DNA from: Plecoglossus altivelis
Lineage: Eukaryota; Chordata; Actinopteri; Osmeriformes; Plecoglossidae
Reading direction: 5' to 3'
Assembly: GCA_036571765.1 (NCBI GenBank)
Contig: BROE01000023.1
Span: 4,237,490-4,301,489 of the forward strand
Length of the DNA: 64,000 nucleotides
The notes under the pieces are model-generated. The model worked only from the letters and a program-made list of their open reading frames with translations. It made no database searches and was not told where the DNA came from. Made by a program: the position numbers and the translations under genes. Below are positions 23,085 through 36,936 of the stretch, piece by piece; position 1 is the stretch's first letter, and every line of letters starts with the position of its first letter.

Positions 23085-26054
23085 GATCGCGAATTGCGGA
23101 TTAATCACCGGACTGTGTCTTGTTTAAACTACCCGTTATGCTTCACTGAAAATTCGTCAGGTCGCTGTTATCCTAAAACAGCGATATAATTAAAAGCCCT
23201 ATGCTACAAATGTATGGTTAAGAAGCACGCACCACGACTTAGACTACGCTGCTTTGTTTGGAGTAGCACGCAACATCCCTCTGTATCCGTCACCTTTTAA
23301 CTTGACCCAAATCCGAATCCCGCGTCCGCTTTAAAATGAGGATCAGCTGTGCAACGTTGAACGTCAGTGGCTGTACGAGTTAACCAATCATGGCCGGATG
23401 GCCAGTAGCCCATTCTATTCGAAGGAAGCCAATCCGGTTATAGGTTTGAACGTTAATTTGTCGCAAACCTGTATGAAAAGGCCCCTTATCAAATTAGGCA
23501 TTGTCACGGAGAATCGGCTCAATAAACAACGAATGCTTGATTTCAAACGGCAAGCCTACATGGTACATACACACCTACTTTGTGGCAATTGTCACCCCAA
23601 TTGTAAGAGATAAAACTCACACCCGAGTGATGTGTTAATTAAATACTGTCTGTTACATAATTAAACGTGTAAACGGCATTGGTCTGACGTGGTTGAAAAA
23701 GAAAATCATGGTTAAATAAATATAGAATAGGTATTGTAAACGTCCTACCTGCATGCATCACATGTGAATCAGCTATTTCAATTATGTTAAGTTACATAAA
23801 ACTGAAAGGTTGCATTAGGTCTCCAACAGGAATAACAAAATTGTCTCCTATCAGCTTTTGTTTACTGAAACAAATACATTATCAGGAATGTAAAAAACCC
23901 CCCACATTTTTATCACCTAGATAAATAGAATGAGACAAGGACAAAGACAGCCATTATACGACCACAAAGAAAAAAAATCTTTATTTCTTTTCTTATCAAG
24001 ATACATTAAAGGATACAGAGACATTGGAATAAAAAAACACTTGAGAAAAAAAGTTTTTAATTTTAGCATAATTATCTCTCCAACTTACAAAATTCTACCC
24101 CCTCTCCCCTTGAATGTAGCCCTCTGTCCTGCCCACCCCCCCTCCCCTCCCAACCCCTCAAAGGAGAGAAATGTTTACATGTACAGGAGTCCAACCCTCT
24201 CCACAATTCGGAGTAATTACAAGCTTTCAGATTTTATATAAAAAAACACTGAAGTTTCCAATAGGCCAGTCTTTTTTCAGGTTAGTATTTGCTTTGCATT
24301 TAACACTTGAATTTGTTTTAGAAACATTACAAAAGCCCACATTGGGGCCAAACACGCTTATAAATCCATCATGTGACCCTTTCACTGGCTGTAATGAACC
24401 ACGCCTGAGGGAGAACGAGGAATAATAATATCCAATTTAGCATCGATTTCATCCATTTACCCTTTCATCACTCAAACAAGGGTAACAGGAAACAAAGACT
24501 TAAACCAAATCATTTTACTAGTCGAGACATGACTGGAAAATTCCTTTCACATCCTTACGAGCACATGTCGCTGCTGTTTAGACATAACACCGTCCGTTAA
24601 CTAACCTGTAACATATGTGTTATTAAAATAAACCAAACAGTCAATTGTCATCTTGCTGTGAACTAAACTAAAGGGGAGTGACCTACCATAAGCCTTCAGA
24701 GGAGCAGGCGTCAACATGCACAAGGAGAAAACAAGGAAGGGAGGGGAGGGGGGTGGGCCTCTTCGAATCAAGCCCCCGTCTATATGGCTTGTTTCTGACT
24801 CCTTCACTTAGATACAGCTTCATCTCCTTCCATCACAACTCCCAGTACCTCAACGCCAACAGCGTTCATGTCGCACGTATCGAACACGCCACAATATCCC
24901 ATTGGATAAAACTTGTGTCAACCCGCTGCTGAAATCTGTTGCCAACCAACGCATCAACTGTTCCGTCTTGTTAACATACATAACCATTTCCTAAACCATC
25001 TATTTCCTCCCCTTTGAGCACAGTGCTGATGGTAAAGTACCGGTTGCACTCCAATCTACATCTTACTGGGGGTCAAAATGAAAAAAAACGAGCCTCGTCT
25101 TTACACGAAGGCCCGTAGACAAAATCAACATCAGCCTCTGGGCTTTAAAATCAAGTCATACGGGTCATGACCCGACTCAAATTGATTGGGATCATCTAAG
25201 AGTTGAACAAACGCTACTGCAACACTAAGGGTGGGAGGTTGAAAAAAACGAGAGAAAAAAAACAACCCTTTCAGCGCCAGTGGAGTTTATCAATCAGGTG
25301 TTGGAGGCAGAAAGACAGGTGAGATCGTGTAAAAAGCCTTGTAAGGGACACGATTGCAAATGGACACGTTTCAGGGATGGACAACAGACACGGACACACA
25401 CCGAGCAACTTTACTGCAACCTCTCCAATTTATGATGAAACATGTGAGTGAAGTTATCATCAAAATAGAACTTTCCAGATAAAGAAAACATGCTTAAAAA
25501 ACCTCCCCAAACCCCCCCCCCCTCCCCCCCACACCCTTAACCAATAGGAGCCGCCCCCTCAAATGTTGCAAATATTTACACAAATAAGATAGACCTGGAG
25601 GAAAAAAAATAAAGTGTGCTTTATCACCATTATTTCAGGATGAGAAATATTTCTGATTTAAATTACACAGTTTAAAATATTAGCCAATAAAAAAAAGGGG
25701 GGAGCAAAACAAGGAAGCAAAATGAATACCAGAATAAAATACTACAAAGCCCAAAATCTGGTGCCTGCATGTCAGTGTAAATGTGTATGTCTCAGTCTCA
25801 AGATTTACATGTGTTTGCGTGTCACTTGAGCGTTTGTCTGGGTGTGTGCGTGTGTAAGTAAGCACAATTGCATTTCGGGAGAAGTAAAAGAAGATGAAAG
25901 AAAGTAGAACAAAATACAAGGGAAAAAAAAAGAAACACCAAAGAAAAGACGACTGGTATGGCGTGCGCTGGCTGACGGAGGACCGGCACAAGCGCCCTCC
26001 TACGCCGTGTCCTGAACAGGCTCAGCCTCCTCCCCCCCCCCTCCCACTCCCCCC
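23085..26054. other. cth1 promoter side and mta2 3' UTR
   Basis: No coding gene. The right part, from 26054 down to a possible AATAAA at 23980-23985, is read as a long mta2 3' UTR (about 2 kb). It holds a C-rich run near 25509-25530. The left part, just above 23084, is the cth1 5' flank. The 3' UTR length is inferred only from the first convincing poly(A) hexamer. Confidence 0.45.
23980..23985 (-). other. Candidate mta2 poly(A) signal (AATAAA)
   Basis: Minus-strand AATAAA followed by an A/T-rich tract, 2.07 kb after the mta2 stop. No better canonical hexamer was noticed between it and the stop codon. Confidence 0.4.
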
Positions 26055-29000
26055 TCAGTCCTCCAGGACGATTGGCTCGCTGGTGCTGGAGGGCAGGATG
26101 GGCGTGGCCAGGGGCCGGGGGGGCAGCTTGATCCTGACAGGCAGATGAGGCTTCCTAGCAGCCCGGCGCATCTCAGACTGGGTCAGATGTTTCCTCAGAG
26201 CTCTGTGAGGCGACAAGAACCAAAACACAGGCATGACCTTCAGCTTCTAACAGAATGTGTCCCCTTCGAGTTAAAAAAAAAAAAAAAAAAGAAGAAAAAA
26301 AAGAGTGTAATTGGCGTGGACAGCCAATGAGGTACTGAACCCACCTGGTGTCTTTGGTGGCCACGAACACCACAGGGTTGGGAGCATCTCCCTGGTTCAC
26401 CTTCTGACGCTTGATCACAGACTGAGAGGTTGTCCGCATTCCTGACGTGAACGGCCTCCCATTGGTGGAGAAGGGCAGTCCCGCTGCCTGTAACCAATGA
26501 GAGACAGAGGAAAAGCAGTAGTGAGGAGGAGTGGATGTTTGTCGATGTAGTTTCTGTTCAGGCTCTCAGCTTTGTTCTTCAGATACGGTGGAGGAGAGAC
26601 AGATGGTCAGCTAAGCTCACACTGAGAACAGGAAAACAGAATTATGTGTGCCAGCATGTCTGTTCCGGTAGCCAAGAAAAGGACTGAAGACCACAGAAAA
26701 AAAATAACACCAGTCTGTTCTTTGTCATGTCCCCCACCTGAAGCCAAACTATGCATATCTGGGGGGGAAGCAATGTAGAAAATAAGAGATTTTCATTATG
26801 ATAGGAAAATATAGTTAGTATGAAGATCGTAGTGTGTGTGTGTGTGCAGACAGAGAACGTCCATGCTGAGGGTTGGTGTTCAACAGGGGAATCGCTCTAC
26901 TCACGCTATCAAAGGGCCTCTTTCCCAGCAGGCCAGAGCCCCCACGAGGCTGGTTGGCCTGGTTACGGTTGATAGGTGTCGGGGCCCCTCTGGGAGCCTT
27001 CAACTTCAGGGGGGCCTGAACGGCTGAGGAGACAAGCATCGCAGGTCAGGATGCAGACAACACCAAGAACCTCCTTTAACATCAGGATGAACAGTGGGTG
27101 AAGTGTAGACGTGGTGTCGTCCGCGAGGCTCTTACCCAGATCCTTCACTATAGTAGCCAGGGACGGTCGAGGGATGGACCTGTTCTTTACAGGAGTCTTG
27201 GTGGCTTTAGGAAGCCGGATCATACCTGGGGAGGAGGAGGAGGAGGAGGAGGAGGAGGAGGAGAGATTTACCCTCGTCATACGCACCACAGCGCTTATCA
27301 AGTCACATCTGGAGAGCGCGTAAGGGCGGAGACGGACAAATTGGTTTCGGTTGTCGTTAATCCTTTACAGGACAGCAGTTGAGGAAGGAAGATCAGCAGA
27401 GATCTACTCAGAGATAACGTGGCTCTTGAGAAAGCGAGAGGGGGGGGGCTCCAACTCACACTCGGCCTTGACGGCGTTGGCGTTGATGGAGGCGTAGGGG
27501 CGCCGCGCGGCCCGGCGCGGCTGCAGGATGTCTGTGCAGACGCGGCGGGCGATGCGCGTCAGCTTGGTGGTCTGCAGGATGAAGGTCTGCCGGTTCTTGG
27601 CCAGCAGCTTGGCGCGCCCCTCGCTCCGGGTAAACGGGGACAGTCCCTGCACCTCCTGGCGGGTCATGTGGCCACGGGGGGTGGACTCCTGGACAGGAAG
27701 TGGGAGAGAGAGGATTGGTTTTGACAGCTATGTTGGTTATATGTATACGAGTGCGAGTGTGTGTGTGGAGGACGTACAGAGCCAGATCTGGCGGCGCCCT
27801 CTAGCTGCGTGGGGGTCTTCAGACCCCCGTACTTCTTCCAGTAGATCCAGCAAGAGGCACAGAGCCTGCACTGCATGTTGGGAGGACCCCAGGCGTACCA
27901 CTGGGCAGACTGGGCGGCTGGGAGGCCACAGGGGAGATACGTTAGCCGAGAATGACAAAATAGTAGCATGCTCGTGTCATACCTACGGTGTCACACTGGC
28001 ATTAATATCTTGTGAAGAGAGACGGTGGGGGAAGAGAGCGAGGTAGAGAGAGCGAGGTAGGTAGAGAGCGAGAAAGAGGTAGAGAGAGCGAGGTAGAGGG
28101 GGGAGAGAAAGGAAGACGGACTCTGACTCACTGTGGCAGCTCTCGCAGCTGAGCCCTTTCTGGAAGCCAGCCGCTCCGTTCATGCCAGGCTTGCTGCCTG
28201 GGGCCATGATCTGGTTGGGGTTGGGCTTGGTGCTGGAAGGAGAGAACAGGGTCATGGCTCCAACACCTTGCAGCTGACAGCTCACTTTGACACGTGACGG
28301 TGAGGATGGAACGACCCTGCGCCTAACCCCTCCCATACGACTGGGAATCGGGTCATTTAACGTTGATCTCATCGTGCCTCTGATGTGTTGATATCAGGCA
28401 TGTGGCCTTGACCATCTAACCATCTTTAGAAGACACCAACTCCCCCTACATTGCTCTTCCATGGTTGTCTTAGGAGGGGGGTTTAGGTCTGTGGGTTAAC
28501 ATCGATGGGCTGGTGTTTAGCTCGTGGTGACACTGCATGATGGTGTGTCCTGTTACTCACTATGTTGGGATGTAGACCTGCTTGAGCTTGCTGTCTGCTT
28601 CTGCTGCCTTCAGCCGTTTCTGAGAACAAAGAGGGGAAACAAATGCATGAACGTACAGGTAAGGTTCATGTTGGTTACATTATGCCCAGTTTGCATTATG
28701 GAAATTTCAGGTTGCTCAGAATAGGAGATGTGCGTGTGTGTTTACCTGCTGGATGTAGCGGTCTGTTGTCTTCCACATGTAATAGAACTGAACCACACTG
28801 GCTAGAGACTTCCAGGGCAACTGAGGACAAGAGAGGGAAAAATCCATTATCTCTCTAAAGAGGTTTGCACAGTCAGCGAAAAATACAAGCCCACTGAATT
28901 AACCTGACTATGGAAAGAAGCACAGAGAGAACCAGCTTCCCTATAAGAAATGTGCTTCAGGGTTAATAGAAGACCTATGTTGTGTGTGTGTGTGTGTGCG

Positions 29001-30462
29001 TGCAGTTGTGTGTGTGTGTGTGTGTGTGTGCGTGCAGTTGTGTGTGTGTGTGTGTGTACACGTGCAGCAGCAGCCACTCACAAAGTCCTGGCGAATGTCG
29101 TTGAAGTCCTTGCCGTACTTCTCCAGCGCCTCTTCGAACAGCATGGCCTCGGACGCGCTCCACTCCTCCATCTCGTCCCGGCACAGCACAGGGCCTCCCT
29201 GGGGCACCAGCGTGGACATGGCCCTGGCCAGGTCATAGCCGTTCTTCTGCAGAGTGTCCATGGCATGGAACTGGCGGGGGAACAGAAGGAGAAGCGCAAA
29301 TATAGAGACAGGCAGGAGAAGGAAGAGAAAGACAGACAAGAGAGAGAGAGACACAAGGGGAATGAGAGACAGCTTATAGAGCACTTATTGTTGTGTCATG
29401 CCTCACTGCGTGTGTGCTCAGCGTGTGTGTCTCACCAGGGTGATGTCTCTAGAGGCGGCTGCAGCGCTCATATGCAGGCTGGGCTGGCGGATGGAGCTGC
29501 TGCAGTCGAGGGCTCGGGCAAACGTCCCCACGGCCCTGTAACACACACCACCATCAGCGCCTTCATCATCGTCATCGTCACTTTTCCCATTAATCAACTT
29601 TTCATCTGCACATCACAGAAAAATCCCACTGAGAAGAAATTATTTTTCCCACCCTCGACACTTTGAATCAGGATCACGTCAGTCTGAGAGGTTCCGTCAA
29701 GTGGCCACTAGATGGCACTCTAGCTCGACTCAATCAACAAAGGAGGGACCCTCTGCATTCAGCAGCTCCATTCCCTCCAAAAGACTTGTAGAGAAAACCA
29801 AGCATGCATGTTCAGATGGTCTTCTAACGCCACACCTGGCGTGCCGAGCCACCACCGCTTAAGGAGATCAAGTGCTGATTGGTCTATACAAAACCCACCC
29901 TGGGGAGGCGGGGGACTGGGCGGGTTCACACCAGCCTAGTGGACATCTGCCCCGCGCACATCGCTCGCCACCTCTGACAGTCCCGGCATTGCCATGGCAA
30001 CAGGGGCCAGGGTGGTAAAGTAACCAGGGTAACAAGGGTGGGGGCGTAAGTGAAAATGACTGGGGGGAAGGGGGAGGGGGGGAGGGGCCTCACCGTGCCA
30101 CCACCAGGAACTGGTCGATCTGGGGATCTTTGAGCTGGTTGTCGGGGTCCCACACTTTGGTCTCCAGCTTCTCCTGCACACGGCTGTCCGATTCACCTGG
30201 TCAGGAGGAGCAAGGGTTACAAGGTGGGTCTGTGTGTATGTGTGTGAGAAAGGAAGGAAGGAAGGAAGGAAGGAGAAGAGAGAAAGAGACAGAGAGAGGA
30301 AGAGGGCCAACCAGACACCAATGAACTTCTTAGTGTTCCTCCACCATCAGCCTGGAGTGAGTGCAGTGTGTCTGCCAGGTGTCTATTCAGCCACATCATT
30401 CAATGATGTGAGACATGGCTTTGTAACAGAGGCTGATTCAGTACTTCAGAGTCAGTCCTTTA

Positions 30463-30525
<63 letters not shown>

Positions 30526-32346
30526 GCAGACAGGCTAGCCACCCCTTGCCTAATCCTAACCCCTCTCCAGACCCCCACCTTCAGCCAGCTTGTCTGGGAT
30601 CTCTGCCTGGTACTTGGATCCCACTCGGATCTCCCCCTGGTCAGCCAGCAGAGTCTTCTGGACGGGGTCAAACACCAGCGAGTAGAAGAAACAGTCCTGG
30701 ACACACACAGTAAACAGCGTTATCAGGAAGCTGAATGCAAAACCAAACCTGCCTTACTGACTGCATCATACATTTGAAGTTATAAAGAGGTGTTAGTGAA
30801 GTCTGCTTAAGTGTGTAACATTGCTGACCTCCTTCTCCAGGTAGCCGGCCAGGACGTCTGTTTCGTTCAGGAGTGTGACGTTGCATTTTCCTCTGAGGGG
30901 GAGAACAGACAAGGAGAAACACAGAGAGAGAGAGAGAGGTAGAGAGAGGGAGGGAGAGACAAAGAGAGGGAGAGAGAGAGAGAGAGGTAGAGAGACAGAG
31001 AAAGATGTAGAGAGAAAGGTAGAGAGAGAAGTAAAGAGACAAAGAAAGATGTAAAGAGAGAGAGAGACAGAGGAAGAGAGAGGTAGAGAGAGAGAAAGAG
31101 AGAGGGAGAGAATACGAGAATGACAGACAAGGTCAGTATGAGGGTCATTCAGAGGTCAAGCAGGTTTCCACGTTGCACAAGCCTCCCCCTGCTATAATCT
31201 TGCCACTAAACAAAGACGTGTTCAGCCTGTTCAAATAATTCACACTGTTGTCATTGTGGAGAAGGGAGGGAGGCTGATGCTCTAGATGTGCTCTGCTCTA
31301 TGTGGAGATCTTGATCTAAAACAGTCTCCCAGGGTTTGATTACTGTGTACCAAGTTAAATCACCCTTGCAGAGGCCATCTAACTGCTGAGGGCTGGCAGG
31401 TGAACCTGCCCTCTTGTTGGCGCTGCTGCCTTCAGACCGTCTCTCACCTTATGTGTGTGGCGGGGAGGGACTCAAACTGCCGAGAGAGGAACAGCTCTCT
31501 GTGCTTCAGCTGGTGTTTCTGCTGCTCAGACACAGCAGGCTGCTTGGACTCCTCCTCAAAGTCTCCTGACACACACACACACACACACACACGCACGTTA
31601 TTTTACTTCCTACAATTCCTGAAATCAGATACGGACGATATCACGCAATAAATGCAACGATCTGTCAAGAATCCATTTATGAACTGCATTTCTTGTCATG
31701 TTTTATTTATGCATTTGTTTATACATAAAAATGTAATTATTAACTACAAGCCATGTGGCCCATTATGAGACCACAACCGTACAGAACATTTCCCCACGAT
31801 AAAAAACAATGAATATAATGTATTCGTCTCCATGGGAGAGACCGCCTTTCATCAGACTTCACAGTCAATTAAAACGATTCGCTGAATAATCTACAGCCTG
31901 GCTGCGTGGAAATAAGAAACACTTTAAACAATGCTGCCTTCTCCACGCAGACATGCTACACACATCTACCCTGGGTCGTATGTTTCCACTGCTACATTGC
32001 GCATTCTTAATTTCAGGCGGATGAGTAATTTGTGAGGTGGTGGGGAGGACGGGGTGGAGGGAGGGGGGAGGGGAGAGAAGCGCGGGGCAGGACTCTATCG
32101 TTCCATCTCTGTGGACTCCGCCCCTGCACTCAGCCACAGGAAACCCTGTCCGTGAGAGAAGGGGCGGGCCCTAAGGCCACGCCCCCTTCTGTTAACCCCT
32201 CCTGGCACCCCTGCCACCCCCTCCCTCCGCCCCTCCCTCCCCTTGTCCGGCTAGTCCCTGCCAGACAAAGTAGGAAACCCTGTGCACCGAACCTGAGGCG
32301 CCCATCCCCCCCCATCTAGCACCCCCCTCTCCCTCCCGCCCTCCCT

Positions 32347-32384
<38 letters not shown>

Positions 32385-35300
32385 TGAGAAAAAGAAAGCA
32401 CACACACAAACAGACAGACAGACAGACATACAGAAAGACAGACATACATCATTCTCTCCCTCTGCACACGCACGCACATGCACGCACGCACACTCACACA
32501 TGCGCACACACTCACGAAGAGACTTCCCCAACAAAGACAAGGCCAGTCAAAGTTAACCCCTTGCGTGCCGTGGTCCTGTGGGACACATCAAGGGCCTTTT
32601 GTTCTGTGCAGCGTGCTAGCCTGGGCCCAGGGATAAGAAGAGGGAGGGAGGAGGCAGGGGGTCTGGAGGGGGAGGAGGAGGGGAGCAGGCAGGGGGTCTG
32701 GAGGGGGAGGAGGAAGAGGTGGTACAGTTGGAGAAGGAGAGAGAGAATCTTGTAGGTCTTGTATAACAAGACAGAGCCTCAGTGGAGACTTGCTCCGCCG
32801 AGCCAGGAAGAGAGGAAGAGAACGGAGGAGCATCTCACTCACTTCCTGCATGAGTGAGGGGGGAGGGGAGGGAGGGGAGGGGGGGGGACAGGAGCGGGCT
32901 ACAAAAGACGACCTTCGACTTGGTCCCAAAAGAAGGAGCTCAAAACACCTAGCATGCTGTCCCTGTCCACTATAGGGTCAGCAAGCGTTTGCCCTGAGAA
33001 AAAGTTGTTTTTCCTGCGTGTTTATGCGTATCTTCTATTGTTTGTAACACCTTGTTTAAGGAGGCACATGCTAAACCCGAGGGTGAACCCTGTACAGCAA
33101 GCAGAACACAGCACAAACAGCCAGACAGAACAGGAATATATCAGGTTTGGGTTGTGACATCTGCTTATGTGGCTGGTGGTCCACGTCTCTGAGCACGATG
33201 TCCCATGAAGCCCGCTCGACGTCTTGCATCCACACGCGTGCTGTTTCACGTTCACATGCTTAGGCTCACTGACAGCCCAGACATGTTTTACACAGGGTGT
33301 CTTTACAGGACATCCCTCTCCCACCCCTCTCTCTCTCACCTCTCTCTCTCACCTCTTTCTCTCTCATCTCTCTCTCTCACCGCTCTCTCCTCTCTCTCAC
33401 CGCTCTCTCTCTCACCCCCTCTCTCACTCACCGCTCTCTCTCACCCCCCTCTCCTCTTGGTTGTGCTAGTCTGAGCCAGTTGTAGAGGTGTGTGTGTGTG
33501 TGTGTGTTCCCCTGCAGGCCCCCAGAGAAGCTAGGAGACCTGAACACGATCATGTGCTGCTTGTTTTGCGCCTTCACACACAGCCCTGACAGAAGCAGTT
33601 GAGCAGGAGTGAAGCCTGTGCTCTGGTCACAGACCAACAGAACGCTCCACAGAAACACCCGTTGTCTGGGTTGGGGGAGGAAGGCCTGCTTTCCTGCAGC
33701 CAGACGCCTGCCCTCTTCATCAGTCACCAGCCGGGTCCCAAACCCCCCCCCCCCCCCCCCCCTCCTCCCCTCACAGTAGCAAGAGACTTCATTTACGCCC
33801 AGGATTCCACACCATGAACAGCATTGTGGCTTAACCTAAAAATAGATCATGCATGTACACTGTGAAAAAGCAAGATCGCAGCGATGCTGGCTTTTAAAAA
33901 ACATAGGGTAGGCTTAAAAAAAATATATATCTTTTTTTATTTAATTTTTTATGTTATTTTTTAATCAATGCCTCACTTGAAGGGAAAAGTCAAATGTGGC
34001 ATCCCAGACTAGCAATTCTGCATCCATTTTGAGGTGTGAGTATCAGTGTGTCTTTGTCTGGAGCGCTGCAGCCTGGAGCAGAGAAAGGGAGGGGGGCTGG
34101 CAGGGGGTGATGAATGAATGAATCCAATCGGGGGCTCAGTAGTTCTTATTTCTCTCCCTCCTTGTCTGCATGTCATTAGCAGCACATCACTAGCTGAGCT
34201 ACATCCCCATCACGCGTCACCGCTGTCACCCCCCCCCCCCCCCCCCCCCCAACTCCTACCCAAGACAACCACCCTCAAACAGCCTGGTTCCCCGCAGCCC
34301 AGAGTTAAAGTGCGGTCGTTTCCACAGGCTGAGTACATGTAGGGTTCCTACATTGTGCAGCTAGCGTTCCCCTCCCTTCTCTGACTGGGAGAATAAACCT
34401 GTTTTACGCAGAGTACAAAAACCTGCGCTCCACCAGCCGCTAACCAAAGCGCTGACGTCTCCACAGGCATTCCAACACTCTGACCTGCAATAGAATGGAG
34501 ACTAAATGCCTTCACAGTGGAGTCAAGCACTTAACCCTAGAGAGCAGAGAGTCTAGGTAGATGTCTAGATACACCTCCTCATCCGGGAGGCAGGTCACAG
34601 TAGCCGGCTGGTGCAGATGACAATACAGAGACACATCCAGGGTGGCCTGGATGAGCCGTCCTGGATGACAGACAGGTGGGAGTGAGTGTGTGCTGCGTGG
34701 AACGCTGGCAGGAGGTACTTACGTGCGTTGCTGTCGGCCAGGGTGTTGAGGTTGCCTGAGATGTCCCGCCTCCTGAACAGACACACCACTTTGGCTTCTA
34801 CGTTTCCATTGGCAGTCTGGGAGAGAACGTGACAACGAGGGTGACTGACAGTTGTAGGCACCAACCAGGTGACCGTCTGACAGTTCTCATCAACTCAGAG
34901 GCTGTTGGAAGACATTCGTGGATTTGCCATCTAATGAATGGAGAAAGTGGCCTATCTTGTGCATCAACGTGCAGTGGATGTGCTTGTATGTGGAATATGC
35001 TAGAACTTAAACTGGGGGCTGAGAGGAAGATGTTGGGACGTGAGAAGAACCTTCTTTACCATTGGGTTTACCATGATCTAAAGAGAGAGAAAGCAGAAAT
35101 CACACACCAAGGCCTGTCTCTGGGCTCCTAATCTGTGTGCCCCCCCCCCCCCCCCCCCCCCGCCCCCCACACACACACACGCGCACACACAGCCCAATCA
35201 AACACACACAGACAGCCTAAAATCCATCTCTTGTACAGCCATTAGTGCTCAGAAAAATGGAGTCCTCTCCTGGCCTGCCACAAACCCCTTCAATTTAAGA

Positions 35301-35475
35301 GTGTTACATAAATGAGCTTAATCCTTTGACTGGGAAACCAGCCTGTGTCACACGCCGCCACGCTGGCCTTATGTAAGTGGCTCCTGCAACTGCATCTTGT
35401 CAATAGTAGCAGGACTAACTCTGGCTAAGTCAGTGCCTGGGGACGACCGGGCGAAAAACGAGGAGAGGGAGAGGA

Positions 35476-35514
<39 letters not shown>

Positions 35515-36904
35515 GTGACTGTGAGTGGGACAAACAGAGAGTGAAACCAGACCAGGTGGAGGGTTAAACCATCGTCTTGCAGGTCGGATGATGAACACCC
35601 AACAGGCTGGAGGTGTCTGCATGTTTGAAGCAACCCTGTGACGTCACAGGTTAGTGGGATGCGCAGGACAGGCCAGACTCACCTTGTTCAGCTCCTCTAT
35701 TCTGCGGATCAGGTACGGGTTGCTGGAGGAGTTCTCAAAGTATACGTAATCTGAAAGAGAGAGACAGGGGGGGGGGGTGTGAATCGGCCAGTCAAACCTA
35801 TATGTTTGTTTCCAAAAACCTAGCTGACCTTTGTATGTGGGCGAGGGGCATGTTTGAAGGCAAACCCATGTACAGGGTGTGGAGTTTGGACTCGCGTTGG
35901 ACGGACTCAAACACACGCCAGTCACGTCCTCGATGTGGTCGAGGCCCACGCTCGCAGCCATGACAGCATAGGCTTTCCCCTATGACAACTTTGTATTTCC
36001 ATCAGTCCTAACAACACAGCCCTCTGTTACTAGAGGCTCCAGCTTTCAACAGCATGCCCCCTGTTTACAGCTAGCACTTAACCTTGAACAAAATCACACA
36101 CAGATCGAGTTCACCGCACGACAACCATTCGGGGCCTTTTGAAATGACCAAAGGACATGCCGTCAATATCCTAGCAGCACCAAACGCTTTCCGTCGGCCC
36201 GAGCAGAGTGCCTCTAACAGAGAGACGTTTGAGGCGGCGGGGGTGTACGTAACGGATGTTTACGTGGGCGTCAGCAGGAATGTGCTAAGTAAGGTGACTG
36301 CGAAAGGAACGTGGCTGAACATACTGGCTGTGACATCCCACCGAGACCCCGAAGCATCGTCTAGACAACGCAGACACGCGCTAGACAGCAGTGACGGATC
36401 GGGTGGTCCGACCACAGGCTCTTGTCACGCCACAGCACCTTGGCTATGGCTTCCAGCACACCGGGCTTTCTGTGGACGTCAGCTTAGCTTGTCTGCCTGT
36501 CATCTTCACCCCTCCGCATCACCTCGTCTAGAGCGGAGGTAGCATGTGGGACAGGGGCCAGATTTGTTTGCTCCAGTTAGCTCAGGGACAGATAGAGGAC
36601 TGGGGGGGGGGGATTGACCCTGGCCCCGTGGAGATGACAGGCAGCCCACCCCTCTGCCTGCCCCTGGTTACGTAAGATTACAGGAGGGGAGGGAGGGTGT
36701 AATACTAGGACCGGTACCCTCCTCCTGTTAGACACGTCTCTGGAAAGGGAGAGACGGGGAGAAAAGTAGCACAGTCATGCCGCCACTCCACCCCACCACC
36801 ACCCGTCCTTCCTCCCTCCGTGATCGGGCCCTGTGGGATTCATTAGGACACAGTGGTTCCTGGCTGGGGCTGCCTCGGAGGTGCAGGCTGGCTAGGAGGC
36901 TGGA

Positions 36905-36936
<32 letters not shown>

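Larger units (their letters stand above)
31566..34722. other. mta2 intron 3
   Basis: 3.2-kb intron rich in simple sequence: CA tracts (31569-31592, 32349-32381), a CTCTCT tract (33324-33452), GT (33489-33507) and C homopolymers (33743-33762, 34229-34250). A GC-rich block near 32110-32230 has GC-box-like GGGGCGGG and CCACGCCCCC. No gene supported. Confidence 0.6.

Noticed and set aside
28950..29666. 238-residue plus-strand frame beginning in a GT repeat
   Set aside because: Antisense of the mta2 SANT-domain exon plus microsatellite; no independent support.
33205..33474. Leu/Ser-rich open frames
   Set aside because: Encoded by a CTCTCT simple repeat in mta2 intron 3.
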